From Marsupella aquatica (Eukaryota > Marchantiophyta): DNA of 64,000 bases. The number at the start of each line of letters is the position of its first letter. The first letter of the stretch is position 1. The stretch spans positions 19,902,001 to 19,966,000 of the forward strand of contig OZ316893.1 of NCBI GenBank assembly GCA_973895155.1, written 5' to 3'. Under the pieces are notes generated by a model. It worked only from the letters and a program-made list of their open reading frames with translations. It made no database searches and had not been told where the DNA came from. A program made the translations under genes and the position numbers. Shown piece by piece: positions 36,001-47,080 of the stretch.

Positions 36001-37192
36001 TCAACAAAGGTTGAAGCTGAGCCTTCAATATTTCAGATATAGCCTGCACGCCACACGAAATAACTTTGAGCAGACGACGTAAATGTTTCCACCAAATCTA
36101 ACATACAATGCCGTTCGAAGCTCCTGTTGCAGTAGACACGACTTTTCACACTTCGAAGGAGGAACAACACAGAAATGAAGACATCGTTTCCAAACTTGAC
36201 CTATCTCATCGCCACACCAAATGCTGAAATCTGGTTCATGGCCTCAGAATACTCACCTTATCGAGGAATGGCCAGATTATATCCATCTGCTTATTCAACC
36301 ATTCGACCTGCAGTCAACCAAAAAGGAGTTTTCAAAGAAAGGAGCAAATACTAGAGATGTACAAATCACCGATCGACAGGCAGCATAAGTAGCTCGTGAG
36401 ATAAAGACTTTGTTATAGCGAATTAAAAAAAGCACTTGGCGAACCTACCTTGTCGAAGTCTGTGAAAACTGCCCAATCCGGAAAGCTCTGACCCTCTTCT
36501 ATTAATCGCTTCACGTCGTCATGCTTCAACTCTGACAGCTGACTTATTTGCAAAGTCTGCGTTCCACACACCGGTTAGAATAAGGTGATGTGAAGCCCAG
36601 GTTATGTGAAAACCGAATGGTCAGTTAGACATCTACAAAGCTAGATGACTGAAATAATCTATGAACTCCTCTATGTACCTGTTAACCTTCTGTTCTGGAA
36701 CTTCTCGTTGGAGAAGAAAACCAAGTCAAACTAGTCTGAGAGTGTTAAAGAGTAATCGTCCAAGAGAGTAATCTTGTACACGAGACTTAAACGACCAGTC
36801 TAACGAAAACTAACTTGTCCCTGGAGGAGAATTCATTACCGGTCGCAAAAAACCACGGGTCATGTAGAAATTCTGAGCATCTTGTGGGAAGAGAGAATCG
36901 AAGACTTTCGGCACAGTATCAATACCTTCTGTCTGCGCACAGTGGAACGATGAACCTCAAACAGCTGGAAGGCGAACATCCCGAGTAGACCAGCAAAGAC
37001 TCCCATAACAACCTGACTCGTGAATGAGAAGGTAGAAACGTAGAGGAGACTTGAGATCGCAACTGGCAGCAGCCCCACTGCCATGGCCAAGGGTACCCTG
37101 ACATTTGCAAACCTCAACATCTCGTGGTCTAATATGCCTGTATCATCTTGCGTCTTCCCTGTCGTGTTCAAGGTAGCCCCCCTGCTCGCCAT
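33025..37192 (-). CDS. SMP-C2 membrane-tethering lipid-transfer protein (extended synaptotagmin/NTMC2-like)
   Basis: Eleven GT-AG exons in transcription order: 37192-36926, 36556-36449, 36307-36257, 36043-35923, 35692-35571, 35294-35193, 34928-34854, 34610-34531, 34117-33922, 33716-33615, 33252-33025. They give 1,452 bases, 483 residues, with every junction in phase. Residues of about 31-80 form two membrane helices, an ER hairpin in this family. The SMP lipid-transfer domain follows (about 126-308, starting [17 protein letters not shown] and ending [16 protein letters not shown]). A single C2 domain (about 312-410) keeps loop 1 acidic residues ([11 protein letters not shown]) and MDDE in loop 3. 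A hydrophilic tail ends the protein. Relatives tether ER to plasma membrane or other organelles. One C2 rather than two resembles plant NTMC2 types 5 or 6 more than SYT1; subtype not settled. Exon 9's acceptor is the least certain junction. Confidence 0.85.
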
Positions 37193-40100
37193 ATTGATTC
37201 ACTAACCCCTCACCGCCGGGCTGTTTCTGCGTCAACTAGATTGATGAAGAACCACTCCTTGCGGACCTCCTCCTAGCTACAGAGGTCCAGTCCTTTTGTG
37301 AGTCGTCTGGAGTAGCCACTGCCTTCAGATAATCCCTACAGACAAAGGCTCTTCACAGTAAGTCCAACAGTCTTTCTGTTTTGGTGTCATCTACAAAACG
37401 TTTACAACCAGGGGGCCGTCAGCTATGACTCCGTATCGTTGCCGTGTTGTGTATTTTTGTTTCAATTCCAACTAAATTAGGAGTCTTCGAGATGGACGCA
37501 GAAATGCTTTGGCTCGAGGGGGGGATTTCTTCGCCATTCATCATGGACAGGGGTATGGCATTATGGAGCAATTGTCCTCAAAATATCGAACACGAGACTC
37601 CGAAATCTTACGTCTTTGACCGGATTGGACGACTGCAACCCTTGAAAGACGCCACACCGAAAAAACTTTTCTTCTTTATGAGAGAATTCGGGCGTACACA
37701 GGCAACGCTGCTCTGGCTACATGGCGATCTCAGGAGCATCACAGGGAGCTTTCGTCGTCACTTTTCTGGGTAACAAAGCTGGAGAACTAGGAGCACTATC
37801 AGCAAGCACCCCTCAGAAATGTGCATGTCTAACGAGCTTGTGCTTGAGGTAACCCTATGTGCCGGTGCTATCTGTAAAAAACTTTAGCGAGATTCAATGA
37901 GAAGCTTCTTTCTAATCCCGGATCTCACATCTGAGAGAATTGGGCCAATGAGAACAATCTCCTAGACGGCTAGAACGGACCGCCACACCTAAGCAACTGT
38001 AGAACAAGAATCATCCGGTCAGACGGAAGGACCGGAAGAACCATTTCATCAGATTAGAAAAGTCAATTGCGAACTTCGGCTGCAAGTGACTCTCCGGAAT
38101 CACATATTCTGTAGTTTAGTGAACAACCTTCCCCTGCTTATACGGCCTCGCTAATGAAGTTATCACACTCCAAACTTCACGCCAATACCGGATCTCCACA
38201 AGCAGGCTTGCTCCGGGGCACTAACGAAATACTCAATAACTACAAAAATTGTCCAGAACACAGTATCATCATCAATTTTCCGCGGCGTGCTGCAGAGCAT
38301 GGTTTACAGAAATCCGGGATCGAGCTCAAATACAACATCATAGAAGGCTTTCCGGCAAAAAAGACTAGTGCCCAAAGCAGTGACCAGTGCTCGTGAAAAC
38401 GAACTCTTTTCTGTCTCCCTCCTCTCCTTTGCAGCAATGCGGCGGCGGTTACTTTGTCTAGACTTTCCGTTTCCACCCTATTTCTTCCGCGAACGGAAAG
38501 AAATTGGCCCGAAGGATAACCCCCCTTAACGGACGGCACCAGTTGCAATTTAAACCGTCTAGCTCCACTCCACTCCACTCCACTCCACTCCACTCCATTC
38601 CATGACAGTCATACCATTGCAGCACTCATTCTCTCACCTTGGCCCCTCCTCGATCTCGATTCCCGCCGCAGCAACAGCAGCAGCACTACACCCAATCGTT
38701 TCAAAATCCACCAATGTGCGCAGCGGAGGAAACGAACTTCTCTTCTCTCCCGATTGATGGATCGATCGTCGATCCGAAAACTTCTTTATCCGACTCAGAA
38801 CGCAGAAATGTCCGGCAGCACAGTAGTAAAGCAGTGTCCTATCAAGGCAGGGAAAATAATGACGCAATCAAAGTTTCGGACACCAAGAATCAATCAATCA
38901 ATCAAAGCTTTCAGAGTGAAATGGCGCGACATCACTCCGTGGGCCTGAAACATTAATCTATGTACGGAATTGGTGAAATCCACGCCACTTTATTCGATTG
39001 CAATGAGCGCAGCGAGGTACAGAAGCATCAATCCTCTGCTTCAGCTCACGATTCTAGTCCAACAACCAAATTCCGGATGATCGAGCTACAAATCCAGTTT
39101 GTAATGCGAAATTGAGAGAGAGACACATGTCTGAAACGGGATGTGGTGGCGTTGAGTTTGATCCATTTTGCGCGGTGTTTTCGACGGCGATGAGGGGGAG
39201 GGGAGAGCGGACGTGGCATGTCGGCAGTGGAACAACTGGCAGGGGTTCCGGTTGAGGGCGAATAGAAAAGAGACAGCGTGGCGAGAGGGGAGCAATTGAA
39301 ACGATGACATGTGTGTTGGAGTACTTTAGCATGCTTCTTTCTATCCATCACCTGCACGTGGCAGGCCTAGAGCTTCCTGACTTTCTTCACTAGCTTATGT
39401 CTCAATGTCAAACCCTTTATATCATTGTGCCAAAAGAACAAAAAGGGTAAAATAGGGAGACACAATAATCCCAAAGCTGGATCTGGAGACCCAATTGGGC
39501 ATCTCAAAAGTAGAGTTGTTGCCTCCGGTTGCAGTCAGCGACGGATTCTCAAGAAAAAAGTGGTGGACACGAGAATCCATGTCCTGCACACTCCTGAACC
39601 GTGACCGAAACTGATAGTTCCGGGAGTCATTTTTTTCGCACAACTGCAAGGTTTGAGATGCCCTAACAGAGTGTCTCAATCGAGTTTCCCACAATCTGAA
39701 TGTTGTGGATCGGGTCTCAAGCAAAAATATGTGGTATCTGAAAAGGGCTACCACCACTACCTTGGGCAGTCCGCACCAAAGTTGGTCCCAGAGATGGACT
39801 GTGTTGAAGCCCTTCAGAAAAAATGACCAGATTCTATAATGTGATTAATTGAATTAAAGCTTCCGTGGGTGTTATGACCTGTCTCAAGCCAAACTCCCCT
39901 GGTTAAGTTTTCCCAGGAGTTCAGTTTTGATCACCTTGATGGATGGACATTTCTTGAAGTGGCTGACCAAAAAATAATGGGAATAGCTCTTTTAAGACTC
40001 CCTATTAAAGGAAAGAAAATAAGAGAAAACCCAGGACTAATAAAAAGCCAAAGGCTGGAGAGCCTCACTAAAGCACAGGAACTTTACTCCTACTAAACAA

Positions 40101-40339
40101 TAAACAGAAACAATTTTGATTACTTTGCACTAAAGATGTTCCAATTGACAATATTGTCTTCATCTTTATTGTATTCATATTCATAAATAGGTCATGGTTT
40201 TTGTATACGAACAAAAATCACCTATGCGCCCAAGGTAAACCACATACATAGTTGGTGTTGTATTTGAATATACAACAAAAATAGGGATAATATTGTCATT
40301 TGGAAAACTTTAGAGGCATGGCTAAACTAAACCCAAAGA
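37193..40339. other. 5' flank of the SMP-C2 gene and intergenic DNA
   Basis: No gene recognised. A CTCCA pentanucleotide microsatellite runs at about 38,563-38,597. Plus-strand ORFs at 37,444-37,773 and 38,639-38,956 have no recognisable domain. 40,000-40,340 is AT-rich. Confidence 0.4.
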
Positions 40340-40470
40340 GGCATGGTTGTGTGGTAGCTCACTTGAGTAGTGACTCATAGTTCTTGGGTTCAAATGTTGT
40401 GACTGTGCCCTTTTTGTGGGGTTTCACAGATTTCCCTTTAATATTTTTAAAAATCTTTAAAGTTGTAAAC
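40340..40470 (+). mobile_element. tRNA-derived SINE-like element
   Basis: ATGGTTGTGTGGTAGCTC resembles a polymerase III A box, and GGGTTCAAATG about 40 bases on resembles a B box. The 3' part, TTTTTGTGGGGTTTCACAGA followed by a T/A-rich run, matches the units of the tandem array at 6,127-6,422. Ends and target duplication were not resolved. Confidence 0.5.
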
Positions 40471-41019
40471 TCAAAAAGCTCGATAAAGCTTTGGAGTAAA
40501 CGGCATACTAGGTTTTGCCATTGATTAGAGAATCTCTTACTCCCATTTGAATCCGCTCAATCATAAAATGGCTAACAAAGGAATTCTTTTCAACCTGTTT
40601 TGGGATTTAGTGAGAGGCAAAAAAAATCAAAAGTTCTATAACTTGATCTGTCTGAAATCAATTTTAATTCTTATAATATTGTAAATACCTTACAATAAAA
40701 ATTGGATACATACATGCCCCTTTGTAAATCCTCTATATTCTTACAAGTGTAGCATACACTCCCCAAGGATTTGGCAATGAGTGAATAACAAACTCCAATG
40801 TGCCATTTGGAAGGTAATAACAAAGTTAAATCTAATGTGCCATTACTTAATAATTGTAAAAAACCATTGGCTTAGACTAGGCAGCAAATGTAGAAATTGA
40901 GAGCACTCTCAATCATATGCTACACCAACAAGACACCGCAAGTGTAGAAACTAATGAAGGATCCATACCATATGAGACTACATGTGATGAATGAGGGAAA
41001 CAATAGTATCCTGGTATTA

Positions 41020-42147
41020 GAGCATCTCCAACGGTGCCTGCAAAGAGCTCCGTAACCCGCAAACCCCGGAGTAGCGGCTGTTTTTTGGAGAAAAGCATGT
41101 CCAACGGTGACCGCTTCTGTAAATTTTTGGAGAAAGCCGCTAACTTTCTCGCCTGTGTGCCGCTACTTTCGGGCAGGAAGGCGGTCGCCATTCCAAGCCC
41201 CTCCGCCATCCCCCAAATGAATCCACGGCAGCCAAGTAGCCACGCGGCACTCGCGATGCGAAGGAGTACTCGCGCCAGAATTGTGTCCAGATTTCCCGCT
41301 TCGACTTTCCATGAACAGTGATTGTTGTGGGACACAGGAGTTGTCGTGCAAACCTGACATTGCACACGAGAATTTCAGTGACATTGCGCGTACAAAGTTG
41401 AAAGTTGTGAGACAATGGCAGCAAGTCGTGGGAAAAATTATGGTGCAGAAGAGCTTAAACAATTGTGCTACAGTGTTCTTCATGTGTCCCAAGATCCCTG
41501 CGTTGGTGCAGGGCAGAGGGCTGAGAGATTTTGGGACCGGGTCTAGACCCTCCATGCTTTCTTTTCCTTGACTGTTGGCCCAAATTTGGAATAGAAAGGG
41601 GTCCCGTGAACATCATCAAATCCCAAAATCTTTGTTCCTCATCCCAATCAGCTTCCTCCTCATCCAATTCTTCCTCGAGATCTGCCAGCCACCCTTCGAG
41701 GTCCATTTTCGATAGATGAAGCACAGCCTGGTTTGCGAAGACTGATTAATTTTTCCCAATGAAAACTAGGTAAAGCTGGCCGTAAAGTGAAAGCGAACAC
41801 CTGAAGGGAAGCACAGAGCACAAATCAACCCCAACAAATTCAAATCGTAGGATCGACATGGTTCCTGCGGCTTCCAATTTTGCGAACCGGGAGTCGAGGT
41901 CTGCAAGAACCAGAGGGACAGAAAACACACGCAAAACAGCGGGCAGTGTGCCACAACCCACTTCACGTTATTTTGGACCAGGTGGGCCCCAGCTCGTACG
42001 CACGCTTCATGGGATGGGGGTCAGAATGGGGTGTCCGCCGGTGGGGATTGCGTGGAAGGGGGCAACTCTCCATTTTGCGCAGGCGCCAAATGATCCGCTA
42101 TACTATTGGGATAGCGGCGCAAAATCTCCAAACCGTTGGAGATGCTC
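41020..42147 (-). mobile_element. PIF/Harbinger element, degenerate
   Basis: Termini are GAGCATCTCCAACGGTGCC and, on the complement, GAGCATCTCCAACGGTTTGG, 16 bases of perfect inverted repeat. TTA flanks both ends (41,017-41,019 and 42,148-42,150), the 3-base target duplication of PIF/Harbinger transposons. GAGCATCTCCAAC termini are common in plant members. The interior of about 1.1 kb holds a minus-strand remnant of the transposase N-terminus but not the full DDE nuclease, so the copy is non-autonomous. Confidence 0.85.
41455..41724 (-). pseudogene. N-terminal fragment of a Harbinger transposase
   Basis: An 89-codon frame with an acidic N-terminal helix (DLEEELDEEEADWDEE) and then SRKRKHGGSRPG, the basic block that precedes the DDE domain in plant Harbinger nucleases. 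The catalytic domain does not follow in any frame I could read. It lies inside the element bounded by the TTA-flanked inverted repeats. Confidence 0.55.
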
Positions 42148-42150
42148 TTA

Positions 42151-43950
42151 GTGAGTTTTGAGATGCCCTAATGAGTGAATATTGGAAAAGTCATGCTAAG
42201 GAAGAGTTAGTATCCAATCCATGCCAATAGCATAGAGATTCACATCAGAGAATTCTCCAGCCAGGTTGGCGAGGGGAATATCTTACTAATATATTGCAAA
42301 GACAAGCTAGAGTTGGGGTCTAGACTTCTAGAATGAAATCTGAGGAGGGAAATATCTTACTAATAAATGGCAAAGAGAAGCTAGTGGGGTCTAGGCTTCT
42401 AAAGTGAAGCCTCTGGCCCCACCAAGATTTTATGTGGATGGGAAGATGGTTGGAATATTATGTATGACAAAATATATAATATCATGTGTGATGATTTTTG
42501 TCATTATTTCTATTAACATTTAAATAATGCACCCTTACGCTTGTGAGTCGTAACCTTCCATGACAATATAGTCAAAGAAGATTAATGAAGAAGGTTTATG
42601 GCACTTACTTATAACAGAGGAGGTCAGCTCTACTTTAGTTCCCAAGGTTTTCGTTTTCTTCAATCTTCAAACTGCCTCTGACTAGGTAGGGCAACGGGCA
42701 GGAGTAAAAAGCCTGGTTTATATTTTATTTTTACAAGGACTCCAAGTGACTTTGACACATAACCCATTAACCCTGCCCAAGACTGTATGGAACCATACCC
42801 ATCTTATATTCACGAGTCAAACCTTGAACAGAAGCGTCTACTTTAGATCTGTTGGTACCAAGTCACCCTGGCCGCTTGTGCAGACCAGCAGGCCCCACTC
42901 AGGCGATTTCACTTGGGAAAGTTTATGCTTGTTAGATAGCCTTGTACTAATCTAAGGACTTTGATTAACATAATTTTTTTGACACCTAGATTTGATGCAC
43001 ATTATATAAAGTAGTCAGTAGGAATAAAAGGAACATTTGAAGATGATCCATGCAAGTTTAGATGAGTCGTCAGGGCATCTTTCCCACTTTAGTCTTTGTT
43101 GGGAAGTAGTGTAAGGTAGGGAAGGGGGGGGGGGGGGGGGGGGGGCATTCCAAAGGGTTATCTGTATTTGGGTGAGATAACACGATGAGGCTGATATAGG
43201 GTATGAGCCCATTGCCCATGTGTTGCACAATTGTCATGACAACCATTTCATTGTAATAATCAATTTATCATTGTGACCAATTGTTGTAGCCATTTCATTC
43301 TTATGTCCATTGTGTTGTTTGTCAATGTCATTGCTGCAAAAAAAGATTTTAGAATTTAGCTTTAATGTAGCTTGGGAAAAATATTTCATACAAAAAGAAT
43401 AGAAAAAAATGAGAAAATTTAGTTCTCCTCTTGATAGACTTTTAAATTCTTTTTCACTCTTCTATATAGCATGTTCATCCTATAACATGCCTATTTTGAC
43501 TTATCTGCCACTGTAATACCCTATGCCACCAAAAAGGTGTGATCTTCCATTTACATACTGATAACAAACAGAAAACAATCTTGACCCTTCATCAAAACAT
43601 TGTTTTGTTTACACCATCAAAACTATCCATATACCCCATCTAAAATAAATGTCTGCCCCAGTTGCCCTTTAGCCTGCTTGCACGTGCCAGTGATAAAAAA
43701 CTCATTAAATATATTTAAAATTAAATTTAAAATTTTGGAAAAAAAAACTTTGTGTGAAATTCCTGGGCGAGTTAAAGTTAATCGCAATTTTAAGTTTTTA
43801 GGGGCAAAATACAGGGTCAAACCCATTTTGAGTCCCCCCAACAACGTCGCGCCCTTCTCACCTCTAGTTAGGGTGAGGGGAGCCTGTGCATGAGCATTAT
43901 TGCACAGGCCCAATGTTTCCCATTGCAACCCAGGAATAGGCTTTCCTCCA
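42151..43950. other. Intergenic DNA with a G22 tract and a short tandem duplicate
   Basis: A 67- to 75-base duplication (GGGAATATCTTACTAATA-type units at about 42,268 and 42,342, each followed by GGGGTCTAG-CTTCTA) lies at the left. A run of 22 consecutive G occupies 43,124-43,145. No gene seen. Confidence 0.5.
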
Positions 43951-44863
43951 TTAGCCTCCATCACTGTGCTGCTGATTGAGCTCCTTTATCAAGTTTCCCT
44001 CTACCATTGCTGCTGCACGGCTGGGCGCCATTGCTGCAAGTTGCTGGAACACAAGAGAAGGTGACATTGCTACGAGCACTGAGCTCAATCTGAGCATAGC
44101 ACCTCGATGCAGTAATGCCACCTTCAATTTTCCGACCACTTTTCTATTAAATGGACTCTACCAAAAGACAAAATATGTTTGGTGCTAAAAATTAGGAAAG
44201 TTGTTGATGTGGTTGGGGGGTCGGGGCGGGGAAGTGAATTAGGGTACGTGTAGGGTTCTTTTACAACTGCTCAATCCATTACAGCATTGTTGAGAGTAGC
44301 AAAGGTTAATAACCTGTTGATACTTTAACTCTAGCAAGTGGTTAAATAGGTTAACTGTCTAGGCATAACTTAACCATGGTTAAGTGCTGCTGAGGTTAAA
44401 CTAGTGGAGAGAGCCTATACCTTGGAGGAACTTACACTTCATTGTGCTCACACTAGATATCAATGGTCAAGAGTTGGAGAGTGAAGAGAGAAGAGTACTG
44501 TGTCATGGAGCTCAGTTTGTGACTTGCCATGAACTTTTCACAGAATTTTCACAGAATTTCCAGAATTATAGGAGTCTCTAACTAGACCCGTAAAGACCTG
44601 TAACAATCTCATGGGCAATTACAAGATCAAACCTCTCAATATGCATTATGGACCATTTAACCAAACTTCTATACACTTGAAGCCGAGCTTGAAGCCAGAA
44701 GAATCCATATTTAACATCCCTCTGCGGCCCTGCCTCCGTCCCCACATTATATGTAAAAACATTTGAACATATAATTGCCCCATGCACATAAAGGAAACCT
44801 ATAGGAGGAGAACAATACACTTTTATTAGAGTTCTGAGTTGAAAAGAAGTTATGTATAGAAGA

Positions 44864-45365
44864 TAGCTGATGCTTGTGCGTTCACCAAAGGTGTTAAGAT
44901 GAAAAAAGATGTTGAGGTGAAAAACATTGATGAGAGAAAAAATGCCAAGGTGAGGGAAAGAAGTCTAGGTGAGAAAAATATGTCAAGGAGAGAAAGTATG
45001 GTGAGGTGAGACAAAGATATAAATATGAGGGAAAGATGTTGACAAGAAAAAAGATGTCAAGATGAAAGAAAGGTGTCAAGGTGAGAAAATCTTCAGGAGA
45101 GAAAAAATGTTGAGGGTGAGAAACAAATGTTGTGGTGAGATAAAAAATGTCAATGATTGTGAGAAAAAGATGATGAAATGAGGAAAAAATGTGAAGACAA
45201 GGAATAGATGTTGAGGATAGATAAATATTTCAAGATTTGAAAAATATGTCAAGGCAAGGCAAGTCAATAAGTAATACACCTTGCGGTGTAGTTGTCGAGG
45301 CCATATAGTTGTTGTCGTCATGTTTGATAACCCTTGCGTTGCACATAGAAATTGGAGACATGAGA
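44864..45365 (-). mobile_element. Helitron-like element, copy 2 (degenerate)
   Basis: The minus-strand 5' end TCTCATGTCTCCAATTTCTA is preceded by A and nearly identical to copy 1 at 14,659. The interior is the same GATGTNRAGGTGAGRAAAA low-complexity array. The 3' end GCACAAGCATCAGCTAT aligns with copy 1's GCACGGGTATTGAGCTAG but lacks the final G, so this copy is decayed. It lies 176 bases from the copia insertion. Confidence 0.45.
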
Positions 45366-45541
45366 TAGCAACCACTACATCATAGAGTCAAAGCACAACT
45401 GAGTGACATGGAAAATAATGGTTTTTTCAAGTTTTAAATTTTTAGAGAATTATTTTATGATGGTAAAATTTTCCGTATTGTAACGGGGCCAAAACCTGGG
45501 CCAGATTCCCAATGTTGATCTGCTTTCTGGAGTGTTACCTT

Positions 45542-45872
45542 TGTTGAGCATAGACGACGATCGCAACGGCAAGCCCATGAACCATCCAACGCACAATAGT
45601 CGACACAAGAGATACGTGGTTCACCTCCTTGAGGCTACGTCCACGGGAACACACAAGAGAGCTTTACTGAACTCTAAGCCCGTCGGCTATACCGAGTCTC
45701 CACAGTGTAAGCTCTCCCTATCTCTCAAGTGGCTCCATAACAATGAGCCTTGGTTCTACCTCTCCAAGCACACATGCCTCTTATGATATAGTGTGCAACG
45801 TAGTTGTACCAACCCACGTTGTTGTACCAACCACGTCATACCTAACCTAGACGTAAGAGTAAATACCCAACA
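45542..45872 (-). repeat. 3' LTR of the copia element
   Basis: 331 bases from TGTTGGGTATTTAC to ATGCTCAACA as read on the minus strand. It has one unit of the TAACCACGTAGTTGTACC-type repeat where the other LTR has four. Otherwise I found no difference from the 5' LTR. The 84-codon plus-strand ORF inside it is a chance frame present in both LTRs. Confidence 0.95.
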
Positions 45873-45883
45873 ATCTTCCCCTT
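45873..45883 (-). promoter_or_regulatory. Polypurine tract
   Basis: AAGGGGAAGAT on the minus strand directly abuts the 3' LTR, the position where plus-strand DNA synthesis is primed in LTR retroelements. Confidence 0.9.
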
Positions 45884-46063
45884 GACTCTGGTCTAGGGGA
45901 GAGTAATACTGCCAATGTATATGATCCCTCAGCGGGAAGTTCTGGACAGAAACCAAACCGGTTTCCCTCTCTAACTAGAGCAAACCAGAACTAAGCCGTA
46001 GCCTAATACATAGGAATGAGGAAGAGCATATATCAGTAATTACAATGAATGTTTAAGAAAACT

Positions 46064-47080
46064 CTACTTGTGATGCAATTGCAAAACCTGCAATACGTCA
46101 CGGTGTCTAGAGAAACTCTCCAAAGGAATCACTTTGGTAAATGCGTCAGCCGGGTTGAGTTTACCATCAATCTTGACTAGCTCAAACAAATTATCAGACA
46201 CAGCCTGCCTGATAAAATGGTACCTGACGTCAATGTGCTTCACTCTGCTGTCCATCACCTGGTTCACAGCAAGGTGGAGCGCACTTTGACTATCACAATG
46301 GAGCTTCACATTCCCCTGTGGCAATCCCATTTCAGTGATAAGTCTATCCAACCAAATCGCTTCCTTTGCTGCTTCCGCAGCTGCAACATACTCCGCTTCT
46401 GTAGTAGACTGAGCAATACACTTCTGCAAAGTAGACCTCCAACTTATGCATCCACCGCCAAGTGTGAACACGTATCCTGTTGTTGATCTCCTTCGGTCCA
46501 AATCTTGTCCATAGTCAGAATCTACATAGCCAATCAATGATCTAGCATTCTTTGCATTCGCATCAAATAAAAGACCATGATCCACGGTACCCTTCAAGTA
46601 CCTGATAATCCACTTCACTGCTTCCCAGTGTACCTTCCCTGGATTCGACATGTACCTGCTCACCTTGCCCATAGCCATGGCAAGATCAGGTCTAGTGCAA
46701 GTCATCAAATACATGAGACTCCCCACTGCCTTGTCATATGGAACCTTTGACATCAACCCCTTCTCTGTGTCATCCGTAGGACAGAACGCTGATGATAACT
46801 TGAAGTGTGGAGCCAACGGGGTACTTACTGGCTTGCTATTCTCCATGTTGAACCTTGCAATTACCTTCCTTGCATAACTGCTCTGCGTCAACCATAGCTT
46901 GCCAGCCTCCAAGTCCCTAGTGATCTCCATACCCAAAATCCTCTTAGCTGGCCCTAAGTCCTTCATCTTAAACTCTGCACTAAGCAGTGCCTTGAGCTTA
47001 ACAATCTCAGACCTATCCTTGGCTGCAATTAGCATGTCATCCACATAAAGTACTAAAAATAATGAACCCAAAGACAACAT
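46064..47080 (-). CDS. Copia reverse transcriptase C-terminal half and RNase H (frameshifted from pol)
   Basis: 338 codons, beginning just before the catalytic YVDDML motif and continuing through connection blocks (MKDLGPAKRILGMEI) into RNase H. The RNase H part has YVDSDYGQD, STTEAEYVAAAEAAKEA and HCDSQSAL, followed by the copia C-terminal KHIDVRYHFIR and ADAFTK. The frame differs by one base from the upstream pol frame, with the shift between about 47,060 and 47,090. In an intact element the two form one polyprotein. Confidence 0.93.
   Translation of the reverse strand: MLSLGSLFLVLYVDDMLIAAKDRSEIVKLKALLSAEFKMKDLGPAKRILGMEITRDLEAGKLWLTQSSYARKVIARFNMENSKPVSTPLAPHFKLSSAFCPTDDTEKGLMSKVPYDKAVGSLMYLMTCTRPDLAMAMGKVSRYMSNPGKVHWEAVKWIIRYLKGTVDHGLLFDANAKNARSLIGYVDSDYGQDLDRRRSTTGYVFTLGGGCISWRSTLQKCIAQSTTEAEYVAAAEAAKEAIWLDRLITEMGLPQGNVKLHCDSQSALHLAVNQVMDSRVKHIDVRYHFIRQAVSDNLFELVKIDGKLNPADAFTKVIPLESFSRHRDVLQVLQLHHK

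Noticed and set aside
37444-37773. 109-codon plus-strand ORF upstream of the SMP-C2 gene
   Set aside because: No recognisable domain, signal or splice context; likely chance.
44270-44560. Possible further LTR next to the copia element
   Set aside because: No TG...CA ends with target duplication and no clear similarity to the known LTRs.
45532-45786. 84-codon ORF repeated identically at 50,628-50,873
   Set aside because: It lies wholly inside the two LTRs, antisense to the element; the identity reflects LTR identity and not a gene family.
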